NCBI GenBank assembly: GCA_963402885.1 | Contig: OY727097.1 | Span: 10,974,001 to 11,038,000, forward strand | Source: Antedon bifida | Lineage: Eukaryota; Echinodermata; Crinoidea; Comatulida; Antedonidae | Direction of reading: 5' to 3' | DNA length: 64,000 nucleotides | In this document: positions 11,001 through 23,000 of the stretch, one piece after another | Layout of the letters: the number at the start of each line of letters is the position of its first letter | Numbering within the stretch: the stretch's first letter is position 1 | Notes under the pieces: model-generated | Database searches by the model: none | Told to the model about the DNA's origin: nothing | The model's input: only the letters and a program-made list of their open reading frames with translations | Program-made: the position numbers and the translations under genes

Positions 11001-14000
11001 AAACATTCTAGAAATAACGGGCGATTTACCTAAATTTGTATATAGATAACACAAGGAATTTTAAATATGTAATGCTGCAATTTAAATTAATTGTGCTGGT
11101 AGATCATCTGATCCAGTTGCTTTATTTTGGTCGATTAAAAAAAAAAATTAAATACAGTAACTCATTAACAGTGATAGGTTCAAGAAAAAAAGAAATTGTT
11201 AAGGGAGTGGCCAGATACGGAGAAAAAAAACATTTTTGTGAGCGGGGAATTTTGTTTCCAAGTTGATCAGCTACGCTAACAAAATAATCATTAAATAATA
11301 CATCAACAATTTCGTCCGGATTATTTACTATTGATGTTGTCCCATTATTATTATTATTATCAGAAATAGCATTAACTGATTTTAATTTTATTTTTACCGA
11401 GGCCTACGTCATTTATTATCTTCCACGTTTTTACTGAGTTTGTTGCGTTATCAGAAAAAATTTTTTTTTTTGCAGTTCTTAAAACATTTGAAAGAGTTTT
11501 TTGGTATATTTATATTTTATAAAATCAGAATTAGCAAAATTTACTTTTAATTACTTTCTAGTAGGCCCCTACATCTTGGTTTTATTATATTAATAGATTT
11601 TTTTAAAACATTTTCAATAAATGAATTTTACAAATAAAGGGTTGACCTAGTATTACATTCTATTTCTATTCTGCATTATTTCAAGTTTTTCCACTTCCAG
11701 ATGACTACGTGTGCAATGAATGGCAGTTTCAATGTTCAAGTGGCGATTGTGTTCATAAAAATCTGGAATGTGATGGAAATCAGGATTGCAACGATGGATC
11801 AGATGAAAATGATTGTCGTAAGTTCACTTCTTCAGCCAATACTTATTTATTGGTGATTGATAAACCAGAGAAGAGTGAAATTACTCTTCCCTGGATGAAC
11901 ATATAAACAAATAAACAGATACACAAAGAAACAGATACACAAAGAAACAGATACACAAAGAAACAGATACACAAACTAATAAATTAACAAATTAAAAAGA
12001 AATACAAATGTTGAAATCAAATCACAAATATATTGCAATTTTGAAGATTTTGATGATACTAGACATAAGTAAGGAAAACAACTAAAAAGTCTCGATTGAT
12101 TCATTGATCGATCGATTAATTCATTGACTAATTTATGAATATATTGTAGAAATTTTTAATTGCATTGCTTATTTTCTTTTTTATTAGAAAATTATGTGTG
12201 TAACGAATATCAAGACTATTGTTATGTTAGAGGTTGTCAACCAAAGTCAAGGGCATGTACTCGTGGGTATATAAATTGCGACAGTTGTGGTATGTTTGGT
12301 ATGTCGACAAACGAATGAGCGCCTTTTATAGTCCGGTCTGTGTCACCACCTGAAGTGGTGCAAATTGCCATCCAACTTTTCTAGACCAGAATTATCCGTA
12401 GATGAAGAATATGGATCGGGATAGGAAGCGCAATATAAAGTCAAAGTTAAAAATTGACCAATTATAACAATGTATTATATATACAGTAGGACTATGTATC
12501 TATATATAAATGTACGTAAGGGCAAAATTCGGTAAATCGCGCGTTACTTCTAGAAAGTTTACTTGATGGTATATAAAGTACTGATTTTAAATTGAGTTAG
12601 ATAATTAGTTAATGACAATTAAAACTATTTGCCCCAAATAGGGGTGTTTTCCGATCATGGCATGTACACTGTCTAATGGATGTCCATCTTGAAAAAGCCC
12701 CGCATACAATAATACGAGGAGTTAATCATCTCTTTTAGAATCATTTTAATGATAGCAATCCAAGAACATGCCCTTTTGGTGCACAGGTTAGTGTTTGGAT
12801 AGTCCAGACAATCATGGATGGGTTCTAGATTTATCTATTCACCGGGTTGGTATGTAAATATTCTGGATACCTACACCAGTCAATCAAACAGTCTTTCATT
12901 TAAGATCAATCTCTCTCCTTATGTTTTGAAGTTCAGTAAGTTTTACAAGATCGTAATTATAGGGGGAGGGGGGGGGGGGGGTCATTGTCCGGGTGGTAGT
13001 TGTCCGGGTGGCAGTTGTCCGGGTGGTAATTTTCCAGGGGGTAGTTGTCCGGATACGTTGATTATTATATGAGATATTAATAACATAACTTTACTGATCA
13101 AATAATTTGACTACTTGTAAACCATCGATCTCATAGTTTGGACAACTTTGCATGTATTTGGTAACTACCCAATACGCATGTTAAAATGTTGACCCTTGAC
13201 CTTACTGTATGTCAACTTATGAAGTGATAAATGTGATCTTTTACATTGCGTATGATTGATTAACAGGATGAGAAAACATCACATTTTATTTGGTTTTATA
13301 GGTAAGTTCTATGATTGACCAATATTGACATTTGACCCTTAATCGTGAAGGATTTTTTTATACGAAGATTGAATAGATACCTATAATCATAAAAATGTAA
13401 TAAAAGATTTATTATTATTTTATTATTTTTAAAAGGTTATAATACAAATGTTTAATACATTGATGTAATTAGTTAATTTTGAGCTTTGACCAATTATATC
13501 TCGCAAACGCTTCCATCCTGATTACCTTTCAGATTCGTAACCTACGGAAAATTTTGATTCAGAAAAGTTGGATGGCAATTTGTTCCCCATCGGGTGGTGA
13601 AAATGTTTGTAATGGTATGTGAGAGTGTATATTTACAGTATAGATGAGGCATATAGAAAGTGAATTACCACATTCTGTACTGTACCTAAATCAAAACTCA
13701 ACAAAAAGGTAGAGCTTGACCACAAAACAGTAGCCTATAATATGCGTTAGTCACAAACGATGATCGGTCGAAATAGTGAAATAATACATACATGGCATAA
13801 TGTTTGTATCTATTTGATACCACACAGAAATAATAATTTGCATGTTTATTATTTGGGATCACATGAAAAAAAAATGTTAGGTTGTGTAGTACTTGGTAAT
13901 ATCCTACGCCATTGACTGTGTTATTATTTTTCACTAATATAATATATTTTATATAGTATATTGTGGTAAAGAGTTTGAGTGCTATTCGAATATTAGTTCT

Positions 14001-17000
14001 TGAATGTAGGTTGTAATTAAAAGTAGTATTCGTACTGAATTAGAAACGTTTGGAAATTTCACTGCATGTCTGCCATGTTCGCTCCAGTTGAGGCTCCCTT
14101 GTCGTTAGTGCTACGCCAGAAATGTGTAAAGAGTAACCGGCAAATAATGACGTAATTCATAGAATGTCCTTATTTTGGATGCCATGATTGTAAGTGACGT
14201 CACACACAATTTCTGACCACTCCCTAAAGTTTGTAGCTCCCTATCAAATTGATCAGATTCACTATAGTAGTATAACAAACTGAACATGTATCATTTATGT
14301 TACAGCAACTCGCTAGCATCAGTTAGATTTGTTTTTCCCACTTAACCATCCCCATAATCATCCCATCTAACTATCATGGTGCTACTTATGCACAATACTA
14401 TTTGGCTGGGCTGGTATAATTCTTGGCAATTATCTCGCCCCCAATAAAATAACTGTAGTCCATGTACACTGAAATATCCCAAGCACAGTGAACTAATATA
14501 GCATGAGTAGCCACCGAAAAAGCCAATTAATTAAAGAATTAATCATTATTTAAAGTAAGGTGGACCAGTGGTATCTAATATATAATAAATAAGCCAAATA
14601 ATAATTAAGGAATTTCATTATTGAGGATAAGGTGACCTCAGTAGTTGCATCAAATACATAATAAAACGTTAAAAATTGTATTACTGTGCTTATGTGGCGT
14701 TGTGTATAAAGTAGTAGTTATAGTGTATGTTAGTATAATGTTTGTAATTTTTTGAAAGGATTAAGTACTCTGATGCACATATTTCATTAATAAACCCCAA
14801 CAAATATAACCTACTAGCTTTAAGACTTAGTATATATCATATCAATTATCCTAGAATTGCCCTTCTTCGTTACCTGCAATGCATATCAATTCGAATGTAC
14901 AAGTGGAGAATGTACTACAGACATCAGCGTATGTGACGGATATTTTGATTGTAATGATGGTTCAGATGAGCAACATTGTTGTAAGTGTTGATGTCCGTTT
15001 TATATAATTAGGGACTTTTAGATTGAGTGAGCGTGCACACGACGGCCACGTCCACATGGGTCGTAGTCGACTGTTCTCGTCGACAGATAAAAGACATTTT
15101 AGATTAGGTGGAAATTTACGTTGACGTGCCAGTGAACGTATGATGTAATGACTTTGGGATATGAACTTGTAATCTAGTAGTAGCGCTCATTCGTGGTGCT
15201 ATTCCACCGCGCTGGGCCGGTGGAAGTAAACAGGCCTCGGCCAGGTTAAGTGTGTAGATTAGGCCTAGCCGAGATCCTTACTTGTCTGAACGAAGGCTGG
15301 TGTCCTAGTAGTAGTATAGTGATAAGACCCAGGCCATAACCAGTATTATTAAAAACTTTATTTAACATAACCAATACAAATTAATAATTCACAGTTTTTA
15401 AAAAATAAATTGACTAAAATTCACTTTACTACTACATTCTCAGAAAATCATCGCGACACATTCTCGGCCATGATTTTGGTAAACATTTGCAGTGTTATGA
15501 GGTCATACGTCCACTTGTACTCATGTCAGAGTGCGAACGTGAACATGCTACTGAAGTGCTTAAATTTGACAGTCGACGTACCAGACGCATAGCGCATGCG
15601 CATATCATAACAATGACGTAATAGGGTAGCAGTCGAGATAGTTGACGTGAAAATCTAAAAGTCCCTATTATATAGGCCTAGATAACATTGTATGTTTAGC
15701 AGAGAAAGGTTCACTGTTAAAGTATCAATGTAAGTTGAGTATTACCTCGAAGTATTATTATCGAATACATTTTGCTGCTCAACGTTGGTCCAGGATTGGC
15801 TGCTTCACTCCTCCCTCTTATAATCTGTGGTTTTATCCTATCATGTTTAATAGAGAATCAATTGTATACAAAAATAATTCAATTTTACGTAATCTCTTAA
15901 TAGTAGGCTTATAGTATTAATTTTAGTGTTATCAATATTGGCACAATTCCTTCCACCACAATCACAGACAAAGGGTTAGGTTTATCAGGGCAAATGCAAG
16001 TGTAGGGGAATTGAAGGCGATCTGAATCTATACAGAAACAATTCCCCTTGGGTATGTTTGTTATGAATTATTAATTAACATTAGCTTTTGTTTATATTGT
16101 TTATTAAATTTTCAAACAAACTGTACCGTATTCTTTAATACTGTAGCTAGTACTGTTGCTAAGCCTTGCTACTCGTACTTGGGAATAACTTCTGTTGCAG
16201 AAGAAAACGAAAACTTCCATACCACTTTACAAACTACTGACCAATTTACTACTACTACGGCGACGACAACTACTACAACTTCTATTACTACAGACAACGT
16301 TAGTGCTGTTAGTGCTTCATACAAGAAACTTGACAATTCCAGTTCGTCTGACGCCTCCGATTATTTTACTACCACTCCAAGTATACAATCAAGTAAAAAC
16401 TTGTTCACGGACACATCAAATGCTGTTTCTATTGAAGGTAAAGCTCTGTCCACACTTTCACACTTCATGTGACAGTGCCCATATGGACACGATGACGTCA
16501 TATCACTACCATATTTAGGCACATCACACTTTTGTTTCTAGTTTGATAGTGTAACCAGAGCCTAACAGAGTCATTCTATTATAAAGTTTTGGTGTTCTTG
16601 TTATTATATTGATTATTTATACCTCCCAAGCTAATTTTGTTCTTGTGAAAAGCATATTATTATACTGTGTCTCAGAACATAATGATAAGCAATCTATGTC
16701 TTCAATAGACTTTGCAACAGATTTAGCCATAAATCCGCTCATCTATTTTCTTCCAAGGAGGCAATCATAATGTTTGTTAACGTTGTCCAAGTATGACATA
16801 CGATTATTGCTCATGTCTAAATACGTTGAATTCTTTGCTTTTTTATTTCAAGTTGGTGTTGCCTACCTATTTTTTCTGTAAAACCATTTAATTGTTCTTG
16901 CAGATAGTACATTCAACGACAGTCCATACGATTGCAAGTATTGGGAAGTAAATAGACTTTCTATACATGCCGGTATGGACTATGTTATATCAATTATAAT

Positions 17001-20000
17001 GTTATAATGCATTCGTAAAAAAATAGTAATTCTGATTCTATAAATGAATTAGCTAAAAAAAACAGACGATCCAATAATCCTAATAGAAGATTTAGCATTC
17101 CGAACAGTCAATGCAACAATTGAAACAAACGATTTATCAATCCGTAAAAGCAATTATCAATTGATAAAAACGAATAAGCAATCCATCTGTTAAAAAATTT
17201 TGATTAGTAGGCCTAATTTGTACAAACGAATTAGCAGCTTATACAAAAGAATTACAATACACTTTTGGTGGCACTAATAGGCTAATGTTTTACTCTGTTT
17301 AGTTTTAATATAGGCCTACACTAGTAAATAGCTATTATCAAAATTCATAATAAAACAAATTATAGTCTTTAATTTTTATCTAAACGAAATTTTGAATTTC
17401 AGTAAACTGTGAAGCAGAAACACCGGAGTTTGATTCAGTTGACGTAATTTCAGAAACAAGTGGTGTCACATTCTCTATCGGTTCTACATATTCTGTAAAC
17501 GAAGGTCAGAGGTTAATTTTAAGAATTCACTCTCTGCCACTCAAGCCTCTAAATTGATCAAACCCACAATACGCTTTGCGCTTTATTGACCCAGTGCCAA
17601 TTGATCTCCTATCATTTCACCTGTTTCAAGAAAAGCAAAACATCACTTACTTTCATTGTATAACATATCTTCATCCTCTGAGTTTCATTGTAATCTTGTT
17701 TCCTTAGTTTACCTTTTAACGACTTGTATTTGTTGTTTAAAATCCTTGTAAAAAGTTGGTGAATATCATTCCAAAAATACGTCAACTAGAAGGTTGTTTT
17801 CTGTAGACTTTGTTATACAATTTCTTTAGTTTATCAAATATTTATTATTTGTTATTTTACAAATAATACTTGATAAAAAAACGAATTGCACTGAATTTTG
17901 GAATGCACTGCATGTTTGGAAAAACTGCTGACTTTATAATTATGTGTAAAACAACATACTATTATGAACAATACACACTATATTTTAGTCATTTCATTGT
18001 AATTTATTAACATCAATTTTGCATCTAATTCACTGTTAGTAAATAGTATTTCTTACGGTAAATTAAGAGTTTGAGCATTAATGTAGATAGATAGCAATAG
18101 TTTCATTTTTGTATAATAAATTACAGTCCATGTATATCATAATTAAGCAACCTTTTTTGTAGATGGACCATACAAACTTGTGGCAAAAATGATTTCTAAC
18201 GAAGTAGGTTCAACTGATGGTACACGGCAAAATGTGTAAGTTTGACGTTTCTAATTTAATTTCTTAAAGATATAATTCTACCTGAAAAAATATAATGTAT
18301 TTTGTTTTAAAGAGGTCATTTAAATGTCACATAATACTTTTGTTAACCAAAAATTTGATCGAAGAAAAATATTTATCCGATAAACCGTAATTTGAATAAA
18401 ACAATAGTCACCCGGAGGCCTGTGGTGTAGTAGTCAAGATTTTGTTATTTTTTTGTATAAGCAAAATCATTATTTTTAGCAATCAAACCAATGTTGATGG
18501 TGGTACACAATATTATATTATTAAAATAAAATACAACTATGCTTATTATATACGTTTATCTTTCCAGGGAAGGAGACCTTCTAAAAATTGCCTCTGATTC
18601 TATTGACATCAACATTTATGATAAACATAACAAGGAAATTAGTATGGATTGCGAAATTTTGTTTACCAATATTACCGTAAGTAAATAATAAGTTCATTCA
18701 TATTTTCCAACGAGACTGAGACAGTACTCCAGAGATAACTCCCCAAAATAACCTCTTTTATTTTAAAGAATATTTCTCTAGATAATGATACGATTATGCT
18801 GCCTGTTTGCCATTTTACTAATGAAATTGGACCTATGGCGTAAGTACCTATTGATATTTGTTAATAATATTTTACAAACCATCGCATAATATCATGATAC
18901 CCTTTTTACATCTGCTACTAGTAACTACTTGAATGTGACAAGTGGTAAACAGGTGTGAAAGCTATGTCGTGAAAAATCATATGCCCTAAAATCAACGTAA
19001 ACGTAAAAATAAAAAAATCATAAAATATTATGTGCTTCGTCAAAACGTGTAAATCCGCAAACCAACGCAAACCAATGCTGGTAAAGCTACTAGAGTAGAG
19101 TTCTAAAAGGCTTAACCAAGGGCATGCAAAATTAGTATAAATGCATACAGAAATCAAACTATAACAAGCTGTTAAACTCTATCTAAGAATAAATACTTTA
19201 AAGCCGATTTCCAATTTAGTTGGTGCTAATCAAAAGTGTCAGCTTATACTCATGCGTAAAGATGGATTTGGAAGATGGAAACGCATGCGTATAAGCTGAC
19301 GCTTTCAATTTGCGCGAACAAATTCGACTATTGGAAAAAAAGGGCGTTTCTTCCATTGTGAACGATGTTGTGTTGTAATAAATAGTCGTTCATTTATTTT
19401 ACTTTTATCCCACTATGAATTTAACCAATTTACGAAATTAAATAGCTGAAACTATAAAACACTATTTAGTATTAGTATTTTCTGACTTGTAGGATATGGT
19501 CAACAGAAGGCTGTTTGACTATTTACCAAGAAGATTACATAATCAGTGGTGTAACGTGTAAATGCACCCACCTTACTTCATTTGTCGTCCTCATGAAACC
19601 AAAACAGGTGAAACTTACTTCTGTTAGCCAACCATTGTCTGATATTAACCTACATTTAATTTTCTCAGAGATATCATTTAGAAACACAGACGTTCTTTGA
19701 ACGCATTATACGAAGGCCTAGTACAATACAACGTATACAATTATCGAAGTCTAGTTCGGCGAATGTTTTAACTAGAATAATGATAATAATATTATTAATA
19801 ATATTAATTTTGTTTTTCATCATACGATTTACCACTCGGACACGGAAATATTGAGTAAAAAAAATAATTCTTCATATGCTCAGAAACATAATGAGCATGT
19901 CTACCTATACAGAAAGTTCAGTAGTCAAATAGCACGTCATGAACATGAAAGTTCATTGATAATATTTACGATCATAACTGGAAACTATACCATTACAAAA

Positions 20001-23000
20001 TATACAGGACGAAACGACTAAATACCAATAGATGATTATGCTGACGATAATATAGTGAATAAACAAAAGCAATGATGTTATTAACAAAAAAGCATGACGT
20101 GTGTAAAAGCACCTTTCTTCTTGATATTCTGGTATCTTTAAGCTTACATTATATTCATTTACCAATTGCACGAAACTTACATAACTAGTTTTAGTAAATT
20201 CCTTGACAAAATGACAAAAGTACAAGCTGCTAAAATATAAAAAAACTTAATTAAAATTTTTGTTTAAATTTATGAATTTGACTTAATAGAAAATTATGAA
20301 GAATGTGATGAATGATGAAAGGAAAACAAATACAAAAACAGAAGAGAATACGTTATCTGTGCTTACACAAATTGGAATTGGGATTTCGAGTGTTTTTCTC
20401 ATCATAACTCTTATTACAGTGTTCGGCATCAGGTATGTGTATTTCATATATTTTGGATATATTTATTTATTAAATTAAATAAACAAATAACAAACATACA
20501 ATACATAAATACTGTACACAGTAAGCTACAGTACTTACATTGTGAAGAAATGTACGATTGCTAAAATTTCTCTATCTCTGGATTTCTTAAAGGAAACGCT
20601 GTAGGCCTATAAGTGTGACCCAATCTACTAATATTAATCTATTTAAGATATTAACTCTACTAAAAAGAATACAGAACGCAGAGTTACCTCTAAAACGTCA
20701 TTTGAATTTTTATCTTACTCCAGCTGTTGGGCAAATATAATATGTCGGATCTCGTATGTTCAATTAATATCTCAAACTCTTTAAACTTTTACTTTGCATG
20801 CAAACCACAGCGATGTTCTTGTATATGTTAGTTGGTACCGTTTGTATTTTAAAAATAAACCTAAATGGTATACAGTAATTCTAATCGAATTTGTAGTATT
20901 CGATTAGTGGTTATTTACAGAAACTACCGCTATTATGTTACGTACTTTTCTTCTATTTCAGAGAATTAAGAAACTCCGATCGCTATAGAATATTACGACA
21001 CTTGATAATCGCTTTAATTTTGGTGAATTTTTTGTTTTCATTCTTAAATTTAAATGTAAGTTTCACATTTTATTTGTTTTTTCAACTGATAGCAAAGAAT
21101 ATCATGTACAAATTAATGTATTGAATAACGTAAACAGTTTATAAATACATGATCTAATACTATAACTATTACCAAATATCTAACTTGAGTTCATTTCTAG
21201 TCATCAACTCATCGTCATGTATACATATTTTAGATGAGATGATGATTGCCTTATTGGTGGGTTGCTATCACGTTACTCATAACATTTTATGTTAATATAA
21301 TCATTAGCATACCCTATTCGATTGATGTATATACTTAGTTATTGGCAGATTGTTATCACGTGACTTATAACATTTTACGTTAAAATAATCATAGCTTATT
21401 TCATTTCATTTTCATTTCATTTCATTTATAAGTATGATAGAAATCAAATGTCCAGTGGTTCATCAATAGTTTAATGTTGTGGTACAAGGGCAGCATTATT
21501 TTTTCTTCTATGAGGTTAAGGCATGAGTAATTCATGACCCACATTATGAATTTATAGAGGTCGCTATATATGCAACCGGGCAGCAGTATTCCAAGATCGA
21601 TCGTATATAACAAGTATATAATTTAACCATATCGCTGACCGAGGCCACCAGGCTGAGCGAGAACAAAATTAATGTCGGGAGACTTTGTTACAAATATCAC
21701 TCATATGCCTATCTCAAATTTAGTTATTTTTAACCTTAACACACAGTAGCTTAAGGCTATCAACATGTGACTTTATCACTAGTTGTAAAAGGAAACGTAT
21801 TTTCATATGGTGACATTTGCTTGGCTCCGATTGGCGAGATCATCTGAGATGGTCTGCAAAGTGGAATTATTTCCACGCTGGACACATTTACGTCCAATTT
21901 TTGAAACCTAAAAACCTGAATTATATTTTTATGTATTATTCTCCTGTACACGGTAACACCAGGCCTACTACTGCTTAAAATTTAATTTATTTAATAGATT
22001 AGTAATAAAGTTGCATGCGGTTTTCTTGCTGGATGTCTGCACTACAGTCTAATGGCAGCATTTTGCTGGATGTTAATGCTGTCAACCGATGTGTACATCA
22101 AAATTAAACATTCATTTATGGATCATGAAAAACGATTTGTTTACTGCCGTTACATTTGTTGGATTGTACCTGGTGTTATTGTTTTGATTACTGCCTGTGC
22201 GACAAGAGAAAACTACGCCTCTGATAAGTAAATTCATTTTTAAGCGACTAATGGGTCTTTCACACCTGCTCCATTCCGGCTTCTTCGGCTCCAGATCAGG
22301 TTCGAGGAAGATTGCATGTACACAATTAGCGACTTTTTATTTTCACTACGGGATTCACACATTTCGAGGCTGGTATGAAGCGTATTTTTTGCAAACACGA
22401 TTAGCTAATTCCCACGTGAACCTAATGTAGCCGGAGTCGGACTGGACCTATTGTGAAAAAGTCTTATTGTAGAATTTACGAAACTGGTTATTTTTTTTTC
22501 CAAATAAAGAGCTTGTTTTGTATGTTATAATTGTTATTGATGAGCTGCATTATAAAGAAAGATAGTGCTGTTTTTTAAATTGTAGTTGAGTTAGACAGTT
22601 TCCTAGTCTAGAGTATCTTAATACTAGGAAACATGGCTAAGGCTTAATGGAGATTGGGCTGCTGATGATAATACTTAGTTCATTTAAATAATAATATGAT
22701 ATGATAAAACATTACATTTTAATTCTATCTTGTTTTATATATAAAGGTGTTGGTTAGATACTGACTCAGGTGCTATATGGACATTCATTTCGTCGGTTTG
22801 CATAACAATTCTGGTAAAATAATTTCAATTAATATTTTCATCTTCTCATGATTTCATTACATGCTGAAGTGCTTACAAATAACTACTGTAATAACTATTT
22901 CGGTATGACAAACAGTATATTTTTGGGAAAAGTCTTATTGAGGCCATATACATGGCTGCAGTCGCGTGCGCAAATTTGAGTTAGTATTTGCCGACTGACC

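Larger units (their letters stand above)
12343..13600. repeat. Element bounded by ~40-bp inverted repeats
   Basis: 12343-12382 reads TCACCACC..., then CAAATTGCCATCCAACTTTT. The reverse complement appears at 13561-13600 (AGAAAAGTTGGATGGCAATT ... GGGTGGTGA). Between them lie the inverted copy of the 10318 repeat and a G-rich minisatellite. It may be a composite DNA transposon or two opposite copies of one repeat. No transposase frame was seen. Confidence 0.5.

Noticed and set aside
12818..13072. Open frame with repeated PGGSC
   Set aside because: Translation of the 15-bp minisatellite; no supporting gene structure.
16201..16437. Alternative acceptor CTGTTGCAG for the GPCR stalk exon
   Set aside because: A stronger-looking acceptor, but joining it to the LDLa 3 exon makes TAA at the junction. 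The upstream acceptor at 16145-16146 keeps the frame open.
16195..16518. Leu-rich frame overlapping the Thr-rich exon
   Set aside because: It is the shifted reading of ACT/ACA repeats. The Thr/Ser frame is the one in phase with neighbouring GPCR exons.
22250..22460. Possible MITE with GGTCTTTCACACCTG-like ends
   Set aside because: Inverted ends match only loosely (GGTCTTTCACA against CTATTGTGAAAAAG); not strong enough to list as an element.
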